Assembly (NCBI RefSeq): GCF_017948485.1
Contig: NZ_JAFFSX010000012.1
Coordinates: forward strand, 186,001 to 250,000
Source of the DNA: Streptomyces sp. GESEQ-35
Lineage (GTDB): Bacteria; Actinomycetota; Actinomycetes; Streptomycetales; Streptomycetaceae
Direction: 5' to 3'
Length of the DNA stretch: 64,000 nucleotides
A program made the translations under genes and the position numbers. Each line of letters begins with the position of its first letter. Positions within the stretch are counted from its first letter, which is position 1. Below, piece after piece: positions 17,511 through 26,487 of this stretch. The notes under the pieces were generated by a model. That model was not told where the DNA came from. It did no database searches and saw only the letters and a list, made by a program, of their open reading frames with translations.

Positions 17511-18209
17511 TTTGGTTACCCGGAATGCGAACTGGCCGCAATATGTCAGTTTGCGGAGGTTTACCAGGGCCGGGCGGCGGCGGGACTTCTTGGCCCAGGT
17601 GTCGATCTCGGTGTTGAGGGGGGACTCCTCGCTCCAGTAGCGGCTGTATTCCGGTGCCCGGTCGTCGTAGGAGCGCATGATCAGAGAGATGCCGTCGAGC
17701 GAGGGCCGGATCTCCTGGAGGGCGAGCCCGGCCTCCTCGACCAGCACGCGGAAGCCGTACGGCGTGTAGTTCCACAGGCTGTAGGAGTGGTACGGCTCGA
17801 ACTGCGAGGTGCTGCCGATGAACAGCCCGCCCGGACGCAGCACCCTGCCGATCTCCGCGAGCAGTTCCCGCGGGTGCGAGACATGCTCGAAGACCTGGTG
17901 GGAGTAGATCAGGGGGACGCGGTCCGAGCTGAAGGGCAGGCGGACGCCGTCGTAGTACAGCACCGGATCACCACCGGGCGTCCGCTGCCGGGCCTCGGGC
18001 GAGTCACGGATGTCCACACCCACCCAGCGCAGCTGCGGGTCGTACCGCCTGAAGAGCGCCGCGGAGGTGCCCCGCCCGCACCCCAGGTCGACCACCCGGT
18101 CCGGCCGGCCCGGCGATCTCATCACCTCGTCGAGGTAGTACCGGGACGTCACCTGACGTGCGTGGTCATCGGGGATGCAGTCCTTCAGGAGCTCCCAGAG
18201 GGTGGCCAT
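17499..18209 (-). CDS. Class I SAM-dependent methyltransferase
   Basis: The 236-aa protein has a Methyltransf_11/25-type Rossmann domain. Motif I is VVDLGCGRGTSAALF (about 57-71), the acidic end of strand 2 is VGVDI, then YSHQVFEHVSHP and LRPGGLFIGSTSQFEPYHSY. The substrate is unknown; the HVF-EH motif is common in lipid or quinone and polysaccharide-related methyltransferases. The extreme C-terminus (TKSAP) and stop are encoded by the dispersed repeat, so the ancestral C-terminus was probably different. It starts 25 bp from the YbaK-like gene end, and the two could be co-transcribed. Confidence 0.85.
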   Translation of the reverse strand: MATLWELLKDCIPDDHARQVTSRYYLDEVMRSPGRPDRVVDLGCGRGTSAALFRRYDPQLRWVGVDIRDSPEARQRTPGGDPVLYYDGVRLPFSSDRVPLIYSHQVFEHVSHPRELLAEIGRVLRPGGLFIGSTSQFEPYHSYSLWNYTPYGFRVLVEEAGLALQEIRPSLDGISLIMRSYDDRAPEYSRYWSEESPLNTEIDTWAKKSRRRPALVNLRKLTYCGQFAFRVTKSAP

Positions 18210-18233
18210 GCGCCGAACGTAGCCGACGAGGCG

Positions 18234-18731
18234 TCACACGGGCTGTTCTCGTACGTCCACAAGGGTGCCGCCCGCGTGGGCGACCAGGGTCTTGGGCTCC
18301 ATGGGGAAGACGGTGTACGGGGTTCCGGCGGCGGCCCACACGAGGTCGTGGTCGAGGAGGGAACGGTCGGCGAGCACCCGGGTCTTCGTACGGTGCCCGA
18401 AGGGCGGTACGCCACCGATGGCGTACCCGGTGGCCTCCCGCACGACGTCCGCCTTGGCCCGCGTGACCTTCTCGGCCCCGAGTTCCTCCCGGACGCGCTC
18501 CAGATCGACCCGCGACGCCCCGTCCATCAGCACCAGCACCGGCACGCCGTCCGCCGCGAAGATGAGCGACTTGCAGATCTGGCTGAGCTCACAGCCGACC
18601 GCGGCCGCGGCCTCGGCGGCGGTACGGGTGGCGTCCGGGAAACGCCGGACCCGGGGAGTGACGTCATCGAGGCCCAGCTCGGCGAGGGCTTCGGCGAAAC
18701 GGGGGTGGACCCCGGACTCAGAAGTGGTCAT
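18234..18731 (-). CDS. YbaK/EbsC-family aminoacyl-tRNA deacylase
   Basis: The 165-aa protein belongs to the YbaK/ProX editing-domain family, which hydrolyses mischarged aminoacyl-tRNAs such as Ala- or Cys-tRNA(Pro). The family blocks are visible: QICKSLIFAADGVPVLVLMDGASRVD (with the catalytic Lys), and the glycine-rich loop GYAIGGVPPFGH. The length is typical of free-standing editors. ATG 18731 (MTTSES) is preferred over ATG 18740, which adds three residues. It is divergent from the methyltransferase at 18805 with a short shared promoter region of 73 bp. Confidence 0.9.
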   Translation of the reverse strand: MTTSESGVHPRFAEALAELGLDDVTPRVRRFPDATRTAAEAAAAVGCELSQICKSLIFAADGVPVLVLMDGASRVDLERVREELGAEKVTRAKADVVREATGYAIGGVPPFGHRTKTRVLADRSLLDHDLVWAAAGTPYTVFPMEPKTLVAHAGGTLVDVREQPV

Positions 18732-18804
18732 GAACCGCACGCTAGCGGTGTGTGTCCCCCGCGCGCCCTGCCGTCACGCCGCCACGCTCCCCGATCATGG
18801 CGAT

Positions 18805-19602
18805 ATGTCCCGATACCTGTTCGACAACAAGCACGACAGCACGCCCGATCGCTTCTCCATCCTTGAGACCACCTACGACCCCTTCTCCCGCCGCCGGCTG
18901 GAGGCGACCGGCCTGGCACCCGGCTGGCGCTGTCTCGAAGTCGGCGGAGGCGGCGGCTCACTCGGCGACTGGCTCGCCGAGCGCGTCGGCCCGGCCGGCG
19001 AGGTGACGGTCACGGACCTCGAACCCCGCTGGGCGGAGAGCCGCCCGCACGCGTCCAACCTCCGCCTCCTGCGCCACGACATCGTGCGCGACCCGCTGCC
19101 GGGCGGCGACTACGACCTCGTCCACGCCCGCCTGGTGCTGCTGCACCTCCCCGAGCGACTCGCCGTACTCGACCGTCTCGTCGATGCGCTGCGCCCCGGC
19201 GGCCGGCTGGTCCTCGACGAGTTCGACTGTTCCTGGATGCCGGTGCTTGCCGCGCCCGACGAGTCCGCCGTCGCCCTCTTCCAGCGCGTCCAGTCAGCGC
19301 TGCTCGCCGAACTGGAGAAGGCGGGCGCCGACCCGGTCTGGGGCCGCCGCACCCTCGCCGCGATGGCCCGTGCGGGGCTCGGTGAACTCACGGCCCAGAC
19401 CTACGCCGAGGCGTGGCAGGGCGGCGGCGCGGGCATCGACTTCCACCGCGTCAATATGCGGCAGGCCGCGGAGGGGTTGCGCGAGCAAGGGGTGACCGAT
19501 GAGGAACTGGGCCGGTTCTACGCCCTGTTGAAGGACCCGGGGTTCGTCGTGAACTCGTACGCGCTGATCAGTTGCCAGGGGCGGCGGCCGTTGCGCACAT
19601 GA
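18805..19602 (+). CDS. SAM-dependent methyltransferase (UbiE/COQ5-like)
   Basis: The 265-aa enzyme shows motif I CLEVGGGGGSLGDWLAE, motif post-I VTVTDLEP, motif II YDLVHARLVLLHLPER and motif III ALRPGGRLVLDEFD. The GGGGG in motif I is an all-glycine variant of GxGxG. The N-terminus MSRYLFDNKHDSTPDRFSILE supports the ATG at 18805 rather than far-upstream starts inside the divergent gene. The substrate is unknown, probably a small metabolite. The 3' end is followed by an 11-bp-stem terminator facing the MMPL gene. Confidence 0.85.
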   Translation: MSRYLFDNKHDSTPDRFSILETTYDPFSRRRLEATGLAPGWRCLEVGGGGGSLGDWLAERVGPAGEVTVTDLEPRWAESRPHASNLRLLRHDIVRDPLPGGDYDLVHARLVLLHLPERLAVLDRLVDALRPGGRLVLDEFDCSWMPVLAAPDESAVALFQRVQSALLAELEKAGADPVWGRRTLAAMARAGLGELTAQTYAEAWQGGGAGIDFHRVNMRQAAEGLREQGVTDEELGRFYALLKDPGFVVNSYALISCQGRRPLRT

Positions 19603-19622
19603 AGAAGCCGCGGCAAAAGGAA

Positions 19623-19663
19623 GCCGGTGAGGGTAGCCCCGTCCCCACGGAACCCTCACCGGC
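19623..19663. terminator. Bidirectional hairpin between methyltransferase and MMPL genes
   Basis: GCCGGTGAGGG and CCCTCACCGGC form an 11-bp perfect stem around a 19-nt loop, centred in the 84-bp gap between two converging genes. Confidence 0.6.
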
Positions 19664-19686
19664 TGGTCTTGGTCAGAAGCGGCGCG

Positions 19687-21900
19687 TCAGACGCGTACCA
19701 GCTCCCGGTCCTCGTCGGGATCGACGTCCTTCGACCGGTCCTTCAGCCCCTCACCCTCGACGTCCACGTTGGGCAGCACACGGTCCAGCCACTTCGGCAG
19801 CCACCAGGCCTTGCGGCCGAGCAGCGCCAGAACCGCCGGGACGATGGCCATCCGGACGACGAACGCGTCGAAGAAGACCGCGATCGCGAGGCCGAAGCCG
19901 ATCATCTTGATCATGGACTCGCTCGAGCCGATGAAGCCCCCGAAGACCGCCATCATGATCACCGCGGCCGCGGTCACCACACGGGCGCCGTGCTTGAAGC
20001 CCGTCACCACCGCCTGGCTCGGCTTCTCGCCGTGGACGTACGCCTCCCGCATCCGGGTCACGAGGAACACCTCGTAGTCCATCGCGAGGCCGAAGACCAC
20101 GCCGACCATGAAGATCGGCATCATCGACATGATCGGGCCGGTCTCCTCGACGCCCATCAGGCCGGCCAGCCAGCCCCACTGGAACACCGCGACCACGGCA
20201 CCCAGCGCCGCCAGCACGCTCAGCAGGAAGCCGAGGGCCGCCTTCAGCGGGACGAGGATCGAGCGGAAGACCGCGATGAGGAGCAGGAAGGCAAGGCCCA
20301 CCACCAGCGCCAGGTACGGGACCAGCGCGTCGTTCATCCGCTGCGAGAAGTCGATGTTCATGGCGGTGGTGCCGGTGACCAGCACCTCGGTGTCCGTCTC
20401 GGCCTTGATGGCCGTGCCCTCGTCACGGATGGAGTGGACGAGGTCCTCGGTCTGCGTCGACGACGGCTTGGAGTCGGGGATCACGGTGATGGTGAAGGTG
20501 TCCCCGGCCTTGTTGAACGCCGCCGGGCTCACCGACACGACACCGTCCAGGCCCTTGATGTCGTCGATCGTCGTCTGCGCGACCGCCTTCGGGTCGTCGC
20601 TGTTCTTGGCGTCGCCCGCGATCATCAGCGGCCCGTTGAAGCCGGGCCCGAAGCCCTCGGAGAGGTGGTCGTACGCTCGTCGCTGTGTCGTGGACGTGGG
20701 CTGCGAGCCGTCGTCGGGAAGGCCCAGCTCCAGCGAGGCGACCGGCACCGCGGCGGCTCCGAGGCCGATGACGCCGAAGAGGAGGACGGCGACCGGACGG
20801 CGTACGACGAAGCTCGCCCAGCGCGTGCCCATGTTCGGCTTGGCCTGCGCCGCCGCGGACTTCCGGCGGCCGAACAGCTTGCTCTTCTCGCCCGCCGGCT
20901 GCACCTTGCGGCCCGCGTATCCGAGCAGCGCCGGGATCATCGTCAGCGCGATCAGTACGGCGATCACGACCGTGCCCGCCGCCGCGAAGCCCATCTTCGT
21001 CAGCATCGGGATGTTGACGACCGCGAGACCGGCCAGGGCGATCACGACCGTCAGACCCGCGAAGACCACCGCGGAGCCCGCCGTGCCGACCGCCCGGCCG
21101 ACCGCCTCCTCGCGGTCGCGGCCCTCGGCGAGTTCGGCCCGGTAGCGGGAGACGATGAACAGCGCGTAGTCGATGCCCACCGCGAGGCCGATCATCATGG
21201 CCAGTGTGGAGGTGGTGGAGCCGAGATCGAGGGTGTTGGCGAGGGCTGTGATGCCCGAGACGCCGATTCCCACGCCGATGAGCGCCGTCAGCAGCGGCAG
21301 TCCGGCCGCGACCAGGGACCCCAGGGTGATGACGAGGACGACGGCGGCGATGGCGATACCGACGATCTCGGTGGAGCCGGTCTCCGGCGTCGCCTGGAGC
21401 GCGTCACCGCCGACGTCGACGGTCAGCCCGGCATCCCGCGCGTCCTGCGCGGCATCCTCCAGGGCTTCCTTGGAGGCGTCCTTCAGCTCCATGCCGGAGA
21501 CGTCGTACGACACCGACGCATACGCGACCGTGCCGTCCTTGCTGACCGCGTTGGCCTTGAAGGGGTCGGCGACGGAGGTGACCTCGGAGCCGTCGGACAG
21601 CTCCTCGACGGTCTTCTCGACGGTCGCCTTGTTGGCGGCGTCGGTCATCTTCTCCCCGTCGGGCGCCTGGAAGACGACCCGCGCGGTCGCGCCGTCGGCG
21701 CTCGTGCCGGGGAAGCGCTCCTCCAGCAGGTCGAAGGCCTTCTGGGCCTCGGTGCCGGGGATCGAGAAGGAGGAGGAGCCCGCTGCGGGCGCGCTGGCAG
21801 CGCCCACACCCGCGAGCGTCAACAGCGCCACCCATATCAGGGCGACGAAGTGGCGTCGCCTGAAGGCGAGCCGGCCGAGTTTGTAGAGGAACGAAGCCAC
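19687..21900 (-). CDS. MMPL-family RND transporter
   Basis: The 737-aa protein has the duplicated RND topology. TM1 (FVALIWVALLTLAGVG) is followed by an external loop to about 190, five helices, a cytoplasmic stretch rich in Lys/Arg (GRKVQPAGEKSKLFGRRKSAA, about 340-360), TM7, a second loop (about 390-525) and five helices. The MMPL motifs GLAVGIDYALFIVSRYR and the matching GLAMDYEVFLVTRMREAY carry the Asp-Tyr pairs used for proton relay. Such exporters move lipids or antibiotics (ActII-3-like). It is downstream of a tetR gene on the same strand (125 bp gap), so export is probably induced by the TetR ligand. Confidence 0.93.
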   Translation of the reverse strand: MASFLYKLGRLAFRRRHFVALIWVALLTLAGVGAASAPAAGSSSFSIPGTEAQKAFDLLEERFPGTSADGATARVVFQAPDGEKMTDAANKATVEKTVEELSDGSEVTSVADPFKANAVSKDGTVAYASVSYDVSGMELKDASKEALEDAAQDARDAGLTVDVGGDALQATPETGSTEIVGIAIAAVVLVITLGSLVAAGLPLLTALIGVGIGVSGITALANTLDLGSTTSTLAMMIGLAVGIDYALFIVSRYRAELAEGRDREEAVGRAVGTAGSAVVFAGLTVVIALAGLAVVNIPMLTKMGFAAAGTVVIAVLIALTMIPALLGYAGRKVQPAGEKSKLFGRRKSAAAQAKPNMGTRWASFVVRRPVAVLLFGVIGLGAAAVPVASLELGLPDDGSQPTSTTQRRAYDHLSEGFGPGFNGPLMIAGDAKNSDDPKAVAQTTIDDIKGLDGVVSVSPAAFNKAGDTFTITVIPDSKPSSTQTEDLVHSIRDEGTAIKAETDTEVLVTGTTAMNIDFSQRMNDALVPYLALVVGLAFLLLIAVFRSILVPLKAALGFLLSVLAALGAVVAVFQWGWLAGLMGVEETGPIMSMMPIFMVGVVFGLAMDYEVFLVTRMREAYVHGEKPSQAVVTGFKHGARVVTAAAVIMMAVFGGFIGSSESMIKMIGFGLAIAVFFDAFVVRMAIVPAVLALLGRKAWWLPKWLDRVLPNVDVEGEGLKDRSKDVDPDEDRELVRV

Positions 21901-22025
21901 GAGGGCGTACTCCCGGTCAGGTCGTGGGATGTGCAGGGCAGGGGTGATCAGCCCTGGTGGGTGGCAGGGGTGATCGGCCCGACGACGTGAGCGGTTACGT
22001 CAGGTGTGGGGCTAACTGCGGGGAC

Positions 22026-22631
22026 TTACAGGGAGGCGGGTACGCCGAGGGCGGGGAGGACCACGGCGTCGATGTACGAAAGGAGGAAGGCCTGCGTCGG
22101 CGGCTGCTCGTCGATCATTGTGCAGGCGGCGAAGGCGCCGATCATCATGTGCACCATGTAGTGGATCGCCGGGTTGTCCGCACGGACCTCGCCCCGGTCG
22201 ATCGCCCGCTGCACCACGTTCTTGAACTCCGCCATCTCCGGTTCGACGAGATGTTCCCGGAACGCCGCCAGGAGGTCCGGGTTGCCGTGCATCGCCATGG
22301 CCAGACCCCGCATCAGCGCGGAGTTCCGCTCCATCTCGCAGTCGTCCGAGCGCATGGTGAGCGCGTGCAGGTCGCCCTTGAGCGACCCGGTGTCGACCCC
22401 GCCGAGGGAGGCGCCCGGCTTGTTGTGCCGCACCGCTTTCGCCACCAGCTCGGCCTTGCCGCCCCACTGGCGGTAGAGCGTCGCCTTGCTGGATCGGGTA
22501 CGGGCGGCCACGGCGTCCATGGTCAGGGCGTCGTAGCCGACCTCCCGGAGGAGATCGAGCACTGCCGTGTACAGCTCGGCCTCGCGCTCGGGGGTGATCC
22601 GACTGCGCCGCGGCGTTGCGACCTCAGTCAT
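22026..22631 (-). CDS. TetR-family transcriptional repressor
   Basis: The 201-aa protein has an N-terminal HTH (YDALTMDAVAARTRSSKATLYRQWGGKAELV, about 35-65) and a C-terminal TetR_C-type ligand domain. ATG 22631 precedes TEVATPRRSRITPEREAELY. It is the first gene of a minus-strand pair with the MMPL exporter. Its upstream region has two GAAACCGTTTC-type dyads, so it probably represses itself, the exporter, and possibly the divergent tricorn gene. The ligand is unknown. Confidence 0.9.
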   Translation of the reverse strand: MTEVATPRRSRITPEREAELYTAVLDLLREVGYDALTMDAVAARTRSSKATLYRQWGGKAELVAKAVRHNKPGASLGGVDTGSLKGDLHALTMRSDDCEMERNSALMRGLAMAMHGNPDLLAAFREHLVEPEMAEFKNVVQRAIDRGEVRADNPAIHYMVHMMIGAFAACTMIDEQPPTQAFLLSYIDAVVLPALGVPASL

Positions 22632-22662
22632 GCTTCACACCTCTTCTCCACTGGGAACGACA

Positions 22663-22679
22663 CGGTTTCGTACGACACG
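22663..22679. promoter_or_regulatory. Candidate TetR operator, site 1
   Basis: CGGTTTCGTACGACACG shares the half-site GGTTTCGTACG with site 2, 32-48 bp upstream of the tetR start codon. It probably overlaps the tetR promoter. Confidence 0.5.
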
Positions 22680-22700
22680 AATGTAGCGCACCCTTCCGCG

Positions 22701-22720
22701 AAACGAAACCGTTTCGTACG
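22701..22720. promoter_or_regulatory. Candidate TetR operator, site 2 (near-perfect palindrome)
   Basis: ACGAAAC-C-GTTTCGT (22703-22717) is a perfect 7+7 inverted repeat, extended by CGTACG on the right. It lies between the divergent tetR and tricorn genes, 83 bp upstream of the latter. Confidence 0.65.
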
Positions 22721-22799
22721 TGCGCTGGGTCACGTGCGCCTCACGTACGCCGATTTCTCATAAGTTGCTCCGGTCCATCCCCCGGAAAAGCATGGGGAG

Positions 22800-25700
22800 G
22801 TGAGCTATCTGCGCCTACCGCACCTGAGCGGCGACCTGCTGTGCTTCGTGACCGAGGACGACCTGTGGCTGGCCCCCCTCGACGGCCCCGGCCGTGCCTG
22901 GCGCCTCACCGTCGACCGCACCAAGGCCGGCCACCCCCGCTTCTCGCCGGACGGCCGACACATCGCGTACTCGACCTGGCGCAGCCTCGTCCCCGAGATC
23001 CACTCGGTGCCGGTGGACGGCGGCCCCGGCAGCCGGCTCACCTACTGGGGCTCCGCCGACACCCGCGTCTGCGGCTGGACCCCCGACGGCACGATCCTCG
23101 CCGTCGCCTCCCACGGCGAACCCTTCTCCTACTTCACCTGGGCCTACAAGGTCACCCCCGACGGCACCCCCGGCCGCAAGCTCCCCTGGGGCCCGGTCTC
23201 CGACATCCAGGTCGCCGACATCGACGGCGAGCGCAAGACGCTGCTGCTCACCGGCACCCCGCCGCACGAACCGGCCGCCTGGAAGCGCTACCGCGGCGGC
23301 GCCATGGGCCGCCTCTGGCTGCACGGCGACCGGCTCCTCGCGGACCTCGACGGCCACCTCGACTCCCCCATGTTCGTCGGCGGCCGGATCGCCTTCCTCT
23401 CCGACCACGAGGGCGTGGGCAACCTCTACTCCTGCTCGTACGACGGCTCCGGCCTGCGCCGCCACACCGACCACGACGCCTTCTACGCCCGGCACGCCGC
23501 GAGCGACGGCACGCGCGTGGTCTACCAGTGCGCCGGCGACCTGTGGATCGTCGACGACCTGACCGCGGACTCGGCGCCGCGCAGGCTCGACGTACGCCTG
23601 AGCGGACCGCGCGCGGGCCGCCGTACGTACCAGGTGCCCGCCGCCCAGCACGTGGACGGCATCTCGGTCGACGAGACGGGCCGGGCGAGCGCGGTGGTCG
23701 TACGGGGCAGCCTGTACTGGCTGACCCACCGGGACGGCCCGGCCCGCACGATCACCGACACTCCGGGTGTACGGGTCCGGCTCCCGGAGATGCTCGGCAA
23801 GGTCGGCCAGGTCGCGTACGTCACGGACGCGGAGGGCGAGGACGCCGTCGAGATCGCGTACCTGCCGCGGGCGACGGGCGACCGCGAGCCGCGCCGGCTG
23901 GCCTCCGGCGGACTTGGCCGGGTCCTGGAGCTGGTGTCGGATCCGCAGGGCGAGCGCCTGGCGATCGCCGCGCACGACGGACGGGTGTTGCTGATCACTG
24001 TGTCCAATAATGCGGCTACCGCCGCGGGGGCTGAGGACTCCAACGGAGAGGTCACCGAGCTGATCCGCTCGATCAACGGCCCGGTACGGGACCTGGCCTT
24101 CTCCCCGGACGGCGCGTGGCTGACCTGGTCCCACCCGGGGATCGGCCGCTCGCTCCGCCAGATCAAGATGGCGAGGATCAAGGACCGTTTGATCGTCGAC
24201 GTGACCAACGGCCGCTTCGAGGACGAGAACCCGGTGTTCACGAGGGACGGCCGCTATCTGGCCTTCCTCTCCTGGCGGGGCTTCGACCCGGTGTACGACG
24301 TCCACACCGGCGACCTCTCCTTCCCGCTCGGCTGCCGCCCCTACCTGGTCCCCCTCTCCTCGGCCACCCCCTCCCCCTTCGCCGTGAACCCGGAGGGCCG
24401 CCCGGCGGCGGGCGGCCTGGACCCGGTGGAGGACGACGAGGGCGGCGACGGCGCGGTGACGGTGGAGGTGGAGGGCCTGGAGAGCAGGGTGACCCCCTTC
24501 CCGGTCACCGCCTCCAAGTACTCGGCCCTGTATCCGGTCGCGGGCGGCGGCCTGGTCTGGCTGCGCTGGCCGATCTCGGGCGCGCTCGGCGAGACGTTCG
24601 TGAACCCCGACGACACCAGCGGCCGCCCCACCCTCGAGTACTTCAACATCACCAAGGCGAAGAAGTCCGAACTGGTCGAGCATCTGGACTGGTTCGCGGT
24701 GAGCGGCGACGGCAGCCGCCTGGTCGTGGTGGACGAGGGCGAACTGCGAGCCGTGCCCTCCGCCGAATCCGGCGACGGCGACACGACCGTCTGGATCGAC
24801 CTGCGCCGCATCCTGCACGAGGTCGACCCGGCCGCCGAGTGGCGCCAGTCGTACGAGGAGGCGGGCCGGCTGATCCGTGCGTACTTCTGGGAGCCGGGGA
24901 TGTGCGGCATCGACTGGACGACGGTGCTGGAGCAGTACCGCCCACTCGTCGAACGGGTCGCGTCCCCCGACGAGTTCGCGGACCTGCTCCGCGAAGTACT
25001 GGGCGAACTCGGCACCTCCCACGCCTACGTCTCGGCGGCCCGCCGCAACGAAGGCCCCCCGCACTATCAGCGCTGGCAGGGCCTGCTGGGCGCCAACTTC
25101 GTACACCGTGACGGCGGTTGGACGGTCCAGCGCATCCTGCCCGGCGACTCGTCGGACTCCAAGGCCCGTTCACCGCTCGCCGGCACCGGCATCCGGGAGG
25201 GCGCGGTCCTCACCCACGTCGACGGCCGCCCGGTGGACCCCGACACGGGCCCGTACCCGCTCCTCGCCGGGGCAGGCGGTACGACGGTGGAGCTGACGTT
25301 CACCCCGGCGGAAGGGGAAGGCCACTCCCGCAGGGTCGCCGTGGTCCCGCTGATCGACGAACGTCCCCTGCGCTACCAGGACTGGGTGGCCAAACGCCGC
25401 GCGGTCGTACGGGAGTTGAGCGGCGGCCGCTGCGGCTACCTCCACATCCCCGACATGGGCGGCTCCGGCTGGGCCCAGTTCAACCGCGACCTGCGCATGG
25501 AGGTGTCGAGGCCGGCCCTCATCGTCGACGTACGCGGCAACGCGGGCGGCCACATCAGCGAACTCGTGGTGGAAAAACTCACCCGCACCATCCTCGGCTG
25601 GGACCTGACGAGAAACGCCCAGCCGGTGTCGTACGCGTCGAACGCCCCGAGAGGCCCGGTAGTGGCCCTGGCCGACGAAGCGACGTCCTCCGACGGCGAC

Positions 25701-26054
25701 ATGATCACGGCGGCGTTCAAGCTCCTGAAGCTGGGCCCGGTGGTCGGCCAACGCACCTGGGGCGGAGTGGTCGGCATGACCGGCCGCCACCGCCTCGGCG
25801 ACGGCACGGTCATCACGGTCCCCATGAACGCCGCCTGGTTCGACGCCTACGGCTGGTCCATCGAAAACCACGGCGTCACCCCGGACTTGGAGATCCTCCG
25901 CACACCGTTGGACTGGGCAGAGGGCCGGCATGCCCAACTGGACGACGCGGTAAAGCTGGCCCTGGACCTACTACAAACGAACCCCCCGGCCACACCCCCG
26001 GACTACACACACGTACCGGACCGCTCAAGACCAAAACTCCCGCCAAGATCTTGA
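22800..26054 (+). CDS. Tricorn protease (S41 family)
   Basis: The 1084-aa cytoplasmic protease trims oligopeptides released by the proteasome. N-terminal beta-propeller repeats (about 1-330 and 330-680) are visible as repeated GHPRFSPDGRHIAYSTW and DLAFSPDGAWLTWSHPG blades. A C1 helical domain (about 690-760), a PDZ domain (about 765-855, GTGIREGAVLTHVDGRPV) and the S41 catalytic core follow. The nucleophile region is ADEATSSDGD with Ser964-Asp965, matching Ser965-Asp966 of the Thermoplasma enzyme; GNAGGH and GQRTWGGVVG supply further active-site residues. GTG 22800 overlaps GGGGAGG. Streptomyces has a proteasome, which fits. An Ala-Glu-Asp-rich insert at about 545-565 separates propeller blades. 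Confidence 0.95.
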   Translation: MSYLRLPHLSGDLLCFVTEDDLWLAPLDGPGRAWRLTVDRTKAGHPRFSPDGRHIAYSTWRSLVPEIHSVPVDGGPGSRLTYWGSADTRVCGWTPDGTILAVASHGEPFSYFTWAYKVTPDGTPGRKLPWGPVSDIQVADIDGERKTLLLTGTPPHEPAAWKRYRGGAMGRLWLHGDRLLADLDGHLDSPMFVGGRIAFLSDHEGVGNLYSCSYDGSGLRRHTDHDAFYARHAASDGTRVVYQCAGDLWIVDDLTADSAPRRLDVRLSGPRAGRRTYQVPAAQHVDGISVDETGRASAVVVRGSLYWLTHRDGPARTITDTPGVRVRLPEMLGKVGQVAYVTDAEGEDAVEIAYLPRATGDREPRRLASGGLGRVLELVSDPQGERLAIAAHDGRVLLITVSNNAATAAGAEDSNGEVTELIRSINGPVRDLAFSPDGAWLTWSHPGIGRSLRQIKMARIKDRLIVDVTNGRFEDENPVFTRDGRYLAFLSWRGFDPVYDVHTGDLSFPLGCRPYLVPLSSATPSPFAVNPEGRPAAGGLDPVEDDEGGDGAVTVEVEGLESRVTPFPVTASKYSALYPVAGGGLVWLRWPISGALGETFVNPDDTSGRPTLEYFNITKAKKSELVEHLDWFAVSGDGSRLVVVDEGELRAVPSAESGDGDTTVWIDLRRILHEVDPAAEWRQSYEEAGRLIRAYFWEPGMCGIDWTTVLEQYRPLVERVASPDEFADLLREVLGELGTSHAYVSAARRNEGPPHYQRWQGLLGANFVHRDGGWTVQRILPGDSSDSKARSPLAGTGIREGAVLTHVDGRPVDPDTGPYPLLAGAGGTTVELTFTPAEGEGHSRRVAVVPLIDERPLRYQDWVAKRRAVVRELSGGRCGYLHIPDMGGSGWAQFNRDLRMEVSRPALIVDVRGNAGGHISELVVEKLTRTILGWDLTRNAQPVSYASNAPRGPVVALADEATSSDGDMITAAFKLLKLGPVVGQRTWGGVVGMTGRHRLGDGTVITVPMNAAWFDAYGWSIENHGVTPDLEILRTPLDWAEGRHAQLDDAVKLALDLLQTNPPATPPDYTHVPDRSRPKLPPRS

Positions 26055-26065
26055 GAGAGGGCAAG

Positions 26066-26122
26066 GCGTCCCACCTAAGGGGCGCGGGGAACTGCGCGAC
26101 AAGCCCCCACCGGCCCGCAGCC
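26066..26122. repeat. Dispersed intergenic repeat, copy 5 (convergent gene boundary)
   Basis: It has the exact core GGGGCGCGGGGAACTGCGCG and the CCCGCAGCC tail. Its hairpin is degenerate on the left arm (GCGTCCC instead of GCGCCCC). It lies between the tricorn gene (+) and the small charged-protein gene (-). Confidence 0.8.
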
Positions 26123-26192
26123 GAATACGAAACGTGGGGCGCCCCAAAACACAGGGCACCCCACGTCAATCGGCTAAAGCCGAGCGCCGCAG

Positions 26193-26411
26193 CTACGCGT
26201 CGTAGTCCTGATTGAGACGGTCCTCTTCCTCCCGCTGGAGGCGTTCCATCTCCTCGTCGCGCGGCCGACCACTCCGCTCAGGCCCCTGCTCACGCCCCTG
26301 CTCCTCACGCCGGCGCCCCTGCTCCTCGCGCTGGCGACCCTGCTGGGCCTTCTCCTTGGCCTGCTGCTGCCACTGCTCCGACTGGTCCTGGAACTTGTCC
26401 TTCATGCCCAT
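26193..26411 (-). CDS. Small, highly charged Gln/Glu/Arg-rich protein
   Basis: The 72-aa protein (MGMKDKFQDQSEQWQQQ...) is almost entirely Gln, Glu, Arg and Asp, with heptad-compatible spacing and the internal repeat REEQGR (twice, as REEQGRRREEQGRE). It is predicted to be a single charged helix or disordered. It has no Cys, no Trp beyond position 14, and no signal. The start MGMKDKF lacks a strong Shine-Dalgarno (GGGAGTGAAAC is 5-10 nt upstream). I recognise no family; similar short hydrophilic Streptomyces proteins are stress-associated, but this is only analogy. Confidence 0.65.
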   Translation of the reverse strand: MGMKDKFQDQSEQWQQQAKEKAQQGRQREEQGRRREEQGREQGPERSGRPRDEEMERLQREEEDRLNQDYDA

Positions 26412-26487
26412 GTGGTTTCACTCCCGAAACGGGTGAGGGGATCAGGCTCGACCAGGCTCACACGCGTGGTGACGCAACGCATGTCGA

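Noticed and set aside
19627..21990. A 787-codon plus-strand frame opposite the MMPL gene
   Set aside because: His/Arg/Asp-rich shadow; the minus strand has twelve TM segments and MMPL motifs.
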